DNA of 29,580 nt from Actinomycetes bacterium (lineage in GTDB: Bacteria; Actinomycetota; Coriobacteriia; Coriobacteriales; Eggerthellaceae): NCBI GenBank assembly GCA_023429565.1, contig JAEZDJ010000028.1, positions 1 to 29,580 on the forward strand, in the 5' to 3' direction. The position numbers and the translations under genes were made by a program. Positions within the stretch are counted from its first letter, which is position 1, and every line of letters begins with the position of its first letter. Shown here piece by piece: positions 23,351-29,580 of this stretch. The notes beneath the pieces were generated by a model, which saw only the letters and a list, made by a program, of their open reading frames with translations, made no database searches and had not been told where the DNA came from.

Positions 23351-23389
23351 GTTATTTTGACTCGCAGCGTCACTCTGGGTAAGAGCAAC
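23351..23389 (+). repeat. Degenerate CRISPR repeat (tracrRNA anti-repeat DNA)
   Basis: On the plus strand this 39-base stretch resembles the array repeat: CAGCGTCA, then C for T, then TCTGGGTAAG and AGCAAC. It has a 2-base gap and a diverged left end (GTTATTTTGACT against GTTTTGGAC). In the RNA duplex the diverged part would form the internal bulge next to the lower stem. Confidence 0.9.
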
Positions 23390-23395
23390 ATCCGT

Positions 23396-23424
23396 AAGAT
23401 AGCAAATAAAGGGAGCGTATGCAA
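23396..23424 (-). promoter_or_regulatory. Candidate promoter of the tracrRNA
   Basis: Read on the minus strand, TTGCAT (23419-23424), a 17-base spacer and TATCTT (23396-23401) put the start 6 to 7 bases further, exactly at the first base of the anti-repeat. It overlaps the ribosome site of cas9, so tracrRNA and cas9 expression may interfere. Confidence 0.6.
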
Positions 23425-23425
23425 C

Positions 23426-26400
23426 ATGAATCTTCGAAATGCAGAAAACTATTCCATTGGTTTGGACATTGGGACAGGATCCGTTGGTTGGGCTGTTCTT
23501 GATGAGAACGGTGAGCTTTATAGATTCAAGGGGAGGAACACCTGGGGAAGCCGGCTTTTTGAAAGTGCCGATACTGCCGCTTCGACTCGTGTCGCTCGTG
23601 CATTGCGCCGGCGGTACGGGAGACGCTATCGCCGTATCCAGGATTTGCGTGCGTTTTTGTACCCTGACATGAAGGAAGTCGACCCAGTTTTTTTCATTCG
23701 GATGAACCAGTCGTCACTATGGACTGACGATAAGGATTTTACGGACCCGTTCACTCTTTTTAATGATGCAGGATATTCCGAAAAGGAATACTACAAAGAA
23801 TTCCCAACAATTTATCATTTGCGCGAACGTCTCGTTGAGTCGTCGGAGAAAGCTGATATCCGTCTTGTGTATTTGGCGTTGCATCACATGATGAAGTATC
23901 GCGGTAATTTCTTGATACAAGGAAACGTATCGGCGGCAAGCGCTGATGCATCGGCGGCGGTGGATGACTTCCTGGACGAGTTCGATGACTATTGCTATCG
24001 CAACGATATTGTTTTTGAGAAAAATGATGTGGACAAACATGCATTGAAGGCTGCGCTTGAGGAGTCTGCCGATGTGCGTCGTATTCGTCAAGAACGCTTC
24101 TCAGATGCTCTCGGTCTTGCCGTAGATGAAAAGAAACGGGCAAAGTCGATTGGTGATGCAGCGCTGGGGTATCAAGTAAATTACGCCTTATTATTTGATG
24201 TTGAAGAAAACAGCGATGCTAAGTTCTCATTCGACAAAGATGACAAAGTTGAGAAGTTCGAGACGGAGATACTTGCAGAGGAAGATGCACCCTTTTTCGC
24301 CGTGCTCAAGGGGCTCCATGATGCCTTTTTGCTTGCTGGTTTGCTGAAAGGATCGAAGAGCCTTTCGGAGTCGATGGTTAATCTCTATGCGGATCATCAT
24401 GATGATCTCCAAAGATTGAAAAGGCTTGTGAAGAAGTATTTCCGGGATGAGATGATCGAAGATGGCTCAGGCAATACCAAGAACCCTACTTTTAACGGGA
24501 TGTTCCGGGGATCGAGCTATGCAGATGGATCATACAAAAAGTCGCAAGCGAAAGGATATACCGCTTACGTTTTAGGCAAGCAGTCTGCTGATGCTTTCTA
24601 CAAGGAAGTCAGGATGCTGTTTTCCTCGGTAGCGTTTGACGAATCTGATCGACCGCTATGGGACAAGATGCTCAAGAAGATGGACGACGGGACATTTCTA
24701 CGCAAACAGCGCACAAGCCAAAACGGCGCGATTCCCCATCAACTTCATCTCGAAGAAATGCATGCAATCATTGAAAACCAAAAACCGTATTATCAAAGTT
24801 TGCGGGATAGCGGCGAGCATATCGAGGAACTGCTCAAGTTTCGTTTGCCATATTATGTTGGTCCATTGGGAAAGGAATCGAACCCAAATCGTACCAAATC
24901 GTTTTCATGGGCAGTGCGTAAGGAAGGTCATGAAGGCGACCCCGTTAAACCATGGACATTTAAGGAGGTCATCGATAAAGATGCTTCCGCTGAGGCATTC
25001 ATCAGAAACATGACTGGTGAATGCAGCTATTATCTTGGTAAGAGCGTGATTCCCAAGAATTCGTTGCTGTACTCGGAGTTTTGCGTTCGTCAGGAACTTA
25101 ATGTATGCAAACAAGATGCGGATGGTGAAAAATTCCTGCGTATGGATGTCGAAACCGCGCAAGCTGTTTTCAACGATGTGTTTAAAAATTTGAAAAAGGT
25201 GAAGACCGTCCGGGTCGAAGAGTACCTCAAAAGCAGGTTTGGGGGCACTCATTATCGCGTTGAGGGCACTCAGAAGGAAAACGAATTTGCTTCATCGCTT
25301 TCTTCCTATATCGACTTCAAGAACATTTTGGGTCATGATATCGCATCTGGCGAAGAGTATGAAATGGTGGAAACGCTTATTACCTGGATAACTATTTTTG
25401 AAGATAAGGAAATCCTTACCCGTAAGGTAAAGAAGACGTATGGTCCTATTGAATGCGACGGCAGCGGAGTCCTTGATGCCGATCAGGTGAAAAAAATCTG
25501 CAAACTACGCTATACAGGTTGGTCAAACCTATCTCGAGAATTTCTTGAAGAATTGCGCGTAGATTATGAGGGTCGGCGTGTCTGCATTATGGACATCTTG
25601 CACGATAGCGATAGCGCTATGCCTATGAATATGATGGAGATTCTCGCCGATGAACGATTTGGCTTCAAGGCCGTTCTAGAGGAAAAGAATCGTGATTTTC
25701 TGGGAAATCAACAAGGATCTGCTCTCGAGGACATTCCTGGCTCTCCGGCAATAAAACGTGGCATCAATCAAAGTTTAAAAATCGTTAACGAGATAGTGCA
25801 AATCACGGGGAAACAACCTGCAAAAATTTGCGTTGAAATGGCGCGTGAAGAAGTTGGTAAAACCAAGGGGAGCAGAACGAAATCGCGTGCAAGGCAACTT
25901 GAGGAGTGGTACGGTGCGATAACAAAAGATCTTGTTGTTGCGGACAACGATGGCGATCTTAATAAGGAGTTGCGGTCGAGCAAGGACGGTCTGGATAAAG
26001 AGCGCCTCTTCTTGTATTTTCTGCAGCGAGGAAAGTGCATGTATTGCGAAAAGCCGCTATCTATCAATAATCTAAGCGACTATCATGTCGACCATATTGT
26101 TCCCCAATCGCTCGTCAAGGATGACTCGATTGATAACAAGGTGTTGGTGCATCGCGATTGCAATGAATCCAAACTCGATGTATATCCCCTCGATGATGCC
26201 ATAAGAAGAAGGAATTTCGCACGCTGGAAGGCTCTTTATGAAGTGGGGCTTCTGAGCAAAAAGAAGTTTGACAATCTCACTCGAACTACAGTATCGAAAA
26301 AACAGGTGAGTGGATTCATCAACCGGCAGTTGGTGGAAACACGACAGATTTCGAAACATGTGGTGACATTGTTGCAGGCGAATTATCCCGATGCGACCGT

Positions 26401-27154
26401 CGAAGCCATTAAGGCGGAGTTGACCTCGAATCTGCGACATCAATATGGCTTTTACAAAAGTCGCTTGGTGAATGACTACCATCATGCACATGATGCTTAT
26501 CTGGCATGTCAGATAAGCCGTTTTTTGCAGAAGAGATATCCATCAATGGCAAAGGATCTGGATTACAAAACATATACTCGTTATGCAGCTGCTACTAAAA
26601 AGATGCGCCAGGGAACGTCGGGCCTGATCGTAAATAGTTTTGTGAAGAACGGCTTTGATGTTGAGACAGGTGAGATATTCAGAGATACCTGGTATGGCGA
26701 GGAGGAGCTTGCGCGCATTCGAAAATGTCTGAACTACAAAGATTGCTTTGTTTCCCGCAAGGTGGAGAAGCTGACTGGCGAGTTCTGGAATCAAACGGTA
26801 TATTCACGAAGGGAACCGTCCGACAAAGCCATCCCTTTGAAGAAAGGGATGGACCCAACGAAGCATGGCTATTACATGAGCCCTAATTCCGCATTCTATT
26901 CGATTGTGGAGCATGTGGTTGAAACACGGGGTAAGAAAAGGAAAGCCATCTCAATGGTTGGCATCCCTGTGGATGCTTCATATCGCATTGAAACCGATGC
27001 TGATCTACTCTCATATTTGGAAAGACGATATGAGCGCCCTCGTATTCTGAAAGCGTGTGTATGTAAGTATCAGAAGATTGAATGGGATCGGGGTTTATAT
27101 TATCTGACATCCTCTTGCGAGATGATTAACGCTCGGCAGCTGTGGCTCCAATAG
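23426..27154 (+). CDS. cas9: CRISPR-associated endonuclease Cas9, type II-A (compact)
   Basis: Cas9 cuts DNA matched by crRNA-tracrRNA. The 1242-residue protein has RuvC-I IGLDIGTGSVGWAV (D14), an Arg-rich bridge helix (RALRRRYGRRYRRIQDLR), a helical recognition lobe, RuvC-II KICVEMARE (E804), an HNH domain with YHVDHIVPQSLVKDDSIDNKVL (D889, H890, N913), RuvC-III NDYHHAHDAYLA (H1020, D1023) and a C-terminal PAM-interacting region. All catalytic residues are present. It is shorter than SpyCas9 (1368). The HNH domain also has CMYC (C871, C874) and HRDC (H909, C912), which could bind zinc. The start is the ATG at 23426, with AAAGGGAG upstream. A TTG-type upstream start at 23357 would translate the anti-repeat. 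Confidence 0.97.
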   Translation: MNLRNAENYSIGLDIGTGSVGWAVLDENGELYRFKGRNTWGSRLFESADTAASTRVARALRRRYGRRYRRIQDLRAFLYPDMKEVDPVFFIRMNQSSLWTDDKDFTDPFTLFNDAGYSEKEYYKEFPTIYHLRERLVESSEKADIRLVYLALHHMMKYRGNFLIQGNVSAASADASAAVDDFLDEFDDYCYRNDIVFEKNDVDKHALKAALEESADVRRIRQERFSDALGLAVDEKKRAKSIGDAALGYQVNYALLFDVEENSDAKFSFDKDDKVEKFETEILAEEDAPFFAVLKGLHDAFLLAGLLKGSKSLSESMVNLYADHHDDLQRLKRLVKKYFRDEMIEDGSGNTKNPTFNGMFRGSSYADGSYKKSQAKGYTAYVLGKQSADAFYKEVRMLFSSVAFDESDRPLWDKMLKKMDDGTFLRKQRTSQNGAIPHQLHLEEMHAIIENQKPYYQSLRDSGEHIEELLKFRLPYYVGPLGKESNPNRTKSFSWAVRKEGHEGDPVKPWTFKEVIDKDASAEAFIRNMTGECSYYLGKSVIPKNSLLYSEFCVRQELNVCKQDADGEKFLRMDVETAQAVFNDVFKNLKKVKTVRVEEYLKSRFGGTHYRVEGTQKENEFASSLSSYIDFKNILGHDIASGEEYEMVETLITWITIFEDKEILTRKVKKTYGPIECDGSGVLDADQVKKICKLRYTGWSNLSREFLEELRVDYEGRRVCIMDILHDSDSAMPMNMMEILADERFGFKAVLEEKNRDFLGNQQGSALEDIPGSPAIKRGINQSLKIVNEIVQITGKQPAKICVEMAREEVGKTKGSRTKSRARQLEEWYGAITKDLVVADNDGDLNKELRSSKDGLDKERLFLYFLQRGKCMYCEKPLSINNLSDYHVDHIVPQSLVKDDSIDNKVLVHRDCNESKLDVYPLDDAIRRRNFARWKALYEVGLLSKKKFDNLTRTTVSKKQVSGFINRQLVETRQISKHVVTLLQANYPDATVEAIKAELTSNLRHQYGFYKSRLVNDYHHAHDAYLACQISRFLQKRYPSMAKDLDYKTYTRYAAATKKMRQGTSGLIVNSFVKNGFDVETGEIFRDTWYGEEELARIRKCLNYKDCFVSRKVEKLTGEFWNQTVYSRREPSDKAIPLKKGMDPTKHGYYMSPNSAFYSIVEHVVETRGKKRKAISMVGIPVDASYRIETDADLLSYLERRYERPRILKACVCKYQKIEWDRGLYYLTSSCEMINARQLWLQ

Positions 27155-27543
27155 AATATGTCCAGCTGCTTGATGCGGCTGGAAGCAACCAGCGAATGAG
27201 TCAAATTGCTAATCCATCGGAGAAAGCCAACGGCTTGTTTGAATACTTGTGTGAACAGATTGAGCAACATTATCCTCGATATAAAGGTGTGCTCCAGAAG
27301 CTGAAAAGCGATGCGGCGATAACAAATTTTTGCGCAATGGATCTTCTGAGAAAGCTGGCGGTTATATCAGACTTATTGGCCATGCTTCATTGCGATGCGG
27401 CTTACGGGTTGGCTTCATTGGGGCTGGCGACAGCACTTGGTCGTATGACGAACATCAATTTCGGTTCTGCAGCTGAAAGTATTACCTATATTGACTCCTC
27501 TGTAACGGGATTGTTCGAGCGGAGATATCGTATTGAGCTATAG
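27142..27543 (+). CDS. Small unrecognised protein between cas9 and cas1
   Basis: I do not recognise this 133-residue protein. It is in a different frame from cas9, and its GTG start overlaps the last 13 bases of cas9. An ATG at 27196 with GGAAG upstream would give 115 residues (MSQIANPSEKANGLFEYL...). The sequence looks largely helical, with a charged first half (FEYLCEQIEQHYPRYKGVLQ) and a hydrophobic centre (LRKLAVISDLLAMLHCDAAY), two cysteines near the middle and one earlier, and no signal peptide or known motif. Its end overlaps cas1 by 11 bases, and the cas1 ribosome site lies inside it, so it is co-translated with the adaptation genes. Standard type II-A loci are cas9-cas1-cas2-csn2 with no gene here. 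A role in adaptation or Cas9 control is speculation. Confidence 0.75.
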   Translation: MAPIEYVQLLDAAGSNQRMSQIANPSEKANGLFEYLCEQIEQHYPRYKGVLQKLKSDAAITNFCAMDLLRKLAVISDLLAMLHCDAAYGLASLGLATALGRMTNINFGSAAESITYIDSSVTGLFERRYRIEL

Positions 27544-28411
27544 AACGGTCTATATTACGGAGCGCTGTCGTTGCTCATATCAAAATGGGTATTTGGTAGT
27601 TCGTCAAGATAAGCAAACTATGATTCATCTTTCCGAAATATCTATGATGGTCATTGAGAGCACGGCGACGTATATCAGCTCATATCTTATGTCCGAACTT
27701 GCGAAGGAATGTATTCCGGTGGTTTTCTGCGATGTCCAGCACAACCCCATTGGACAGTATTCACCCATTTATGGTGCACATAATTCTACAAAGCGAATCA
27801 GAGAGCAGATTGCGTGGAATAAGGGGATTGCCGATCGTCTGTGGCAACGTATTGTGGTTTCGAAGATACACAACCAGGCGGTGATTCTCGCGCGCTTAGG
27901 CCTTGCCCAAACAACGATGCTTCGCGAATACGAGGAATGTGTACAGCTTGGCGATGCTTCAAACAGAGAAGGGCATGCTGCGAAAGTCTATTTCAATGCA
28001 TTGTTTGGCAATGGGTTTAATCGGGATAAGGAGTGTGGGATAAATGCTCAGCTGAACTACGGTTACTCAATTCTGTTGGCCTGGCTGAACAGGGAAATCA
28101 CAGCGCGTGGTCAGCTGACCCAGTTGGGAATCAATCATTGCAACGAATACAATCATTTCAATTTGTCCTGTGATTTCATGGAGCCTTTCAGACCTGTGAT
28201 CGATTGGTATGTGGTGAATCATTCCGAGCAGGAATTGGGCAAACAGGCAAAAATGGAACTGCTGACCTTGTTTGATGATTATTACTATATTGAACAAGGC
28301 AGGTACAGGCTTTCTTCCATACTGTCGTTATTCACCAAAACAAACCTTGCTATTTTGGCGCAACGCGGTGAGATAGATGCGTATGTGGAGTTCTCGCTCG
28401 ATGAGGGATAG
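27533..28411 (+). CDS. cas1: CRISPR integrase Cas1 (type II-A)
   Basis: Cas1 is the integrase that joins new spacers to the leader-proximal repeat, with Cas2. The 292-residue protein begins SYRTVYITERCRCSYQNGYLVV and continues with HLSEISMMVIEST, as in type II-A Cas1. Metal ligands are E146 in REGHAAKVYFNALFGNGF, H202 in NHCNEYNHFN and the acidic pair in CDFMEPFRPVID (E217). The TTG start at 27533 follows GGAG by 8 bases and gives the family N-terminus. It overlaps the preceding small gene by 11 bases and is followed at once by cas2. Confidence 0.96.
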   Translation: MSYRTVYITERCRCSYQNGYLVVRQDKQTMIHLSEISMMVIESTATYISSYLMSELAKECIPVVFCDVQHNPIGQYSPIYGAHNSTKRIREQIAWNKGIADRLWQRIVVSKIHNQAVILARLGLAQTTMLREYEECVQLGDASNREGHAAKVYFNALFGNGFNRDKECGINAQLNYGYSILLAWLNREITARGQLTQLGINHCNEYNHFNLSCDFMEPFRPVIDWYVVNHSEQELGKQAKMELLTLFDDYYYIEQGRYRLSSILSLFTKTNLAILAQRGEIDAYVEFSLDEG

Positions 28412-28415
28412 ATAT

Positions 28416-28724
28416 ATGAGACTCATAGTCTTTTTTGATCTTCCTATCGAAACGGCTGTTCAGCGCAAGAGCTATCGGCAGTTCAGGAAATTTCTTATTA
28501 AAGACGGGTATCTCATGATGCAGAAGAGCGTGTATTGCAAGATGGTGCTCGATGGCCAGTCGGCTGAGGCGGCACTTGCGCGTCTGAAGAAGAAAAAACC
28601 AAACAAGGGGTTGGTTCAGGTTCTCCGAGTAACGGAGAAGCAATACGCCGCTATTGTTGAAATCACTGGCAACATGATGAGACACGAAGAACTCAATGAT
28701 AGTGACAGGCTGGTGATTTTATGA
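28416..28724 (+). CDS. cas2: CRISPR adaptation protein Cas2
   Basis: Cas2 forms the dimer that holds two Cas1 dimers during spacer integration. The 102-residue protein starts MRLIVFFDLPIETAVQRKSYRQF and has the ferredoxin-like fold pattern of the family, including the conserved Asp of FFDLP. The start is set at the ATG at 28416, preceded by GAGGGAT. Upstream starts at 28401 and 28377 lie inside cas1. The stop overlaps the csn2 start by four bases (ATGA). Confidence 0.95.
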   Translation: MRLIVFFDLPIETAVQRKSYRQFRKFLIKDGYLMMQKSVYCKMVLDGQSAEAALARLKKKKPNKGLVQVLRVTEKQYAAIVEITGNMMRHEELNDSDRLVIL

Positions 28725-29404
28725 AAATTGTCTTTGAGAAGTTTGAAAATACTCTCATGATCGAACCTGGAAAAATCAGTATTTTGCATATTAATGATCA
28801 CTCACTGTTCTCGCGCTGTGCCTATTCATTGGTTCAAGAGTATACGGCCGACGTTTTTGAACCGGCTGCTTGTTTTGATGATGACAATCGTGAATTGAAA
28901 ATTGCAGAGTCTCTCTTTGTTGTGGGGGATCTTTTATCATTCGACTTGAACGATAAAAGGATCGTAGCGCTTGCAATCAAGAAATTGACCTCAGATATAG
29001 CTGATGAGGGGAGCTTTCAGGGTACTTTGCAGGAAATCAATTTGCAAATGGAAGAAGTGTTTGATGGCAAATTCGTTCAGATGTCGGCCAACTATGCATT
29101 TCTAAATGATTGGGATGTGACTAAGTATCTAAGAATGGCAGGATTCGGCGTTGACACGGACAATGATGTTACACCCTTTGATAAAATATGCCATTTGTTG
29201 AGGATTGCTTCTGACTTGTTCCCGGGGAAAGCCATTGCTCTTATCAATTTGTGTACTTTGTTGACCCAGAATCAATTTGATGAGCTTTGCATGTTAGTTG
29301 CTTCGGAGCAGCTGATGGTCTTACTATATGAGACTGATGATAGAATTGATTTCACGCACCTTGACAATCGATTGTTTGTTGATGGAGACTACGTTGAATA
29401 TTAG
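28721..29404 (+). CDS. csn2: CRISPR adaptation protein Csn2 (type II-A)
   Basis: Csn2 is a ring-forming, double-strand DNA-end-binding protein needed for spacer acquisition, and its presence defines subtype II-A. The 227-residue length is near that of streptococcal Csn2 (about 220). The N-terminus (MKIVFEKFENTLMIEPGKISILHINDHSLFSRCAYSLVQE) and the segment LFPGKAIALINLCTLLTQNQFDELCMLVASEQLMVLLYE fit the family. It ends 51 bases before the first CRISPR repeat, so its 3' flank doubles as the leader. Confidence 0.93.
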   Translation: MKIVFEKFENTLMIEPGKISILHINDHSLFSRCAYSLVQEYTADVFEPAACFDDDNRELKIAESLFVVGDLLSFDLNDKRIVALAIKKLTSDIADEGSFQGTLQEINLQMEEVFDGKFVQMSANYAFLNDWDVTKYLRMAGFGVDTDNDVTPFDKICHLLRIASDLFPGKAIALINLCTLLTQNQFDELCMLVASEQLMVLLYETDDRIDFTHLDNRLFVDGDYVEY

Positions 29405-29455
29405 ATTTTATCCAGAGTGGACATCCCTTGCAGCAGGGATTTTGGTCAATTTGAG
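29405..29455 (+). promoter_or_regulatory. CRISPR leader with leader-anchoring sequence
   Basis: These 51 bases join csn2 to the array. The last seven, ATTTGAG (29449-29455), abut the first repeat and equal the leader-anchoring sequence described for streptococcal type II-A arrays, where Cas1-Cas2 integrates. A hairpin, ATCCCT-TGCAGC-AGGGAT (29423-29440), lies upstream. A promoter for pre-crRNA is not clear in this short leader and may lie within csn2. Confidence 0.75.
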
Positions 29456-29580
29456 GTTTTGGACCAGCGTCATTCTGGGTAAGTAAGCAACCCTGCACCT
29501 GACGGACCCCGACGACACCTCGTTTTGGACCAGCGTCATTCTGGGTAAGTAAGCAACCAGAGGTTGGGTGTATGCTGCGT
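29456..29580 (+). CRISPR. CRISPR array, leader end (continues beyond window)
   Basis: Two identical 36-base repeats are seen at 29456-29491 and 29522-29557. They begin GTTTTGGACCAGCG and end GTAAGTAAGCAAC. The first spacer is 30 bases (29492-29521) and the second is cut by the window end after 23 bases. The 36/30 geometry and the GTTTT start are typical of type II-A. Transcription runs on the plus strand, as the leader and the minus-strand tracrRNA require. The first spacer is 70% GC by hand count. The array length is unknown. Confidence 0.97.

Larger units (their letters stand above)
23278..23389 (-). ncRNA. tracrRNA of the type II-A CRISPR system
   Basis: The minus strand encodes an anti-repeat (23351-23389) complementary to most of the CRISPR repeat. 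It runs into AAAATAAC, as in the SpyCas9 tracrRNA AAAATAAGGC junction. A short GGC-TCT-GCC nexus-like stem follows, then a GCTGC-TCTT-GCAGC hairpin (23322-23335), a CCCAT-GTAG-ATGGG hairpin (23308-23321) and a UUCG-capped terminator. This arrangement matches type II-A tracrRNAs. It lies between the WYL gene and cas9 and runs opposite to both. The 5' end, near 23389-23390, is inferred from the promoter position. Confidence 0.88.

Noticed and set aside
23357..23425. Upstream start for cas9, 23 codons before the ATG at 23426
   Set aside because: It would translate the anti-repeat and tracrRNA promoter, and it lacks a ribosome site. The family N-terminus begins at the later ATG, which has AAAGGGAG upstream.
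27142..27160. Programmed frameshift joining cas9 to the small downstream gene
   Set aside because: No slippery heptamer lies before the cas9 stop, and the small gene has possible starts of its own.
29423..29444. Intrinsic terminator after csn2
   Set aside because: The 6-base-pair hairpin is followed only by a short TTT, and termination here would be compatible but is not supported. Kept only as a leader hairpin.
29456..29557. Promoter within each CRISPR repeat (TTGGAC with TAAGTA)
   Set aside because: The spacing is 15 bases and the -10 is poor. Repeat-borne promoters are a feature of some type II-C arrays, not expected here.

Overview
The window looks like chromosomal DNA from a high-GC Gram-positive bacterium of the class Coriobacteriia (Actinomycetota), possibly Eggerthellaceae. 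This is inferred from the combination of a split transketolase, secA-prfB, ftsEX next to a membrane-anchored S41-family protein, a Firmicutes-style FASII cluster with a FabT-like MarR regulator, and a compact type II-A CRISPR-Cas9 locus. I could not run a database search, so the taxonomy is moderate confidence.

Layout. (1) Bases 1-4310, housekeeping: the 3' end of secA, prfB (RF2, no frameshift site), and a transketolase in two overlapping genes. (2) 4366-9727: ftsE, ftsX, an S41-like protein whose catalytic serine is replaced by alanine, and rnr with a long low-complexity insertion in its RNB domain. (3) 10101-18667, fatty-acid synthesis: a FabT-like repressor, acpP, fabK, fabD, fabG, fabF, fabZ, and a fused accD-accA carrying an N-terminal domain that resembles the first domain of biotin carboxylase. 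accB and accC, which usually sit in this kind of cluster, are absent. Palindromes of the FabT type lie before both the regulator gene and acpP. A perfect parS-like ParB site lies between them. (4) 18664-21909, minus strand: a SWIM-domain SNF2 helicase convergent with accDA. (5) 21.9-29.58 kb, clearly AT-richer and probably acquired: a WYL-domain regulator, a minus-strand tracrRNA, cas9, a small unrecognised gene, cas1, cas2, csn2, a short leader ending in ATTTGAG, and the first two repeats of a CRISPR array that runs off the window.

How the genes work together. The FASII genes supply malonyl-ACP processing and elongation (FabD, FabF, FabG, FabZ, FabK on AcpP), with AccDA as the carboxyltransferase. 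The repressor probably senses acyl-ACP and shuts the cluster down through the operator before acpP. In the CRISPR island, pre-crRNA from the array would pair with the tracrRNA encoded upstream of cas9. Cas9 would use that duplex for interference, and Cas1-Cas2-Csn2 would add spacers at the leader end. The WYL protein is a candidate regulator of the locus. The unknown gene between cas9 and cas1, co-directional and overlapping both neighbours, is the best candidate for an undescribed component.
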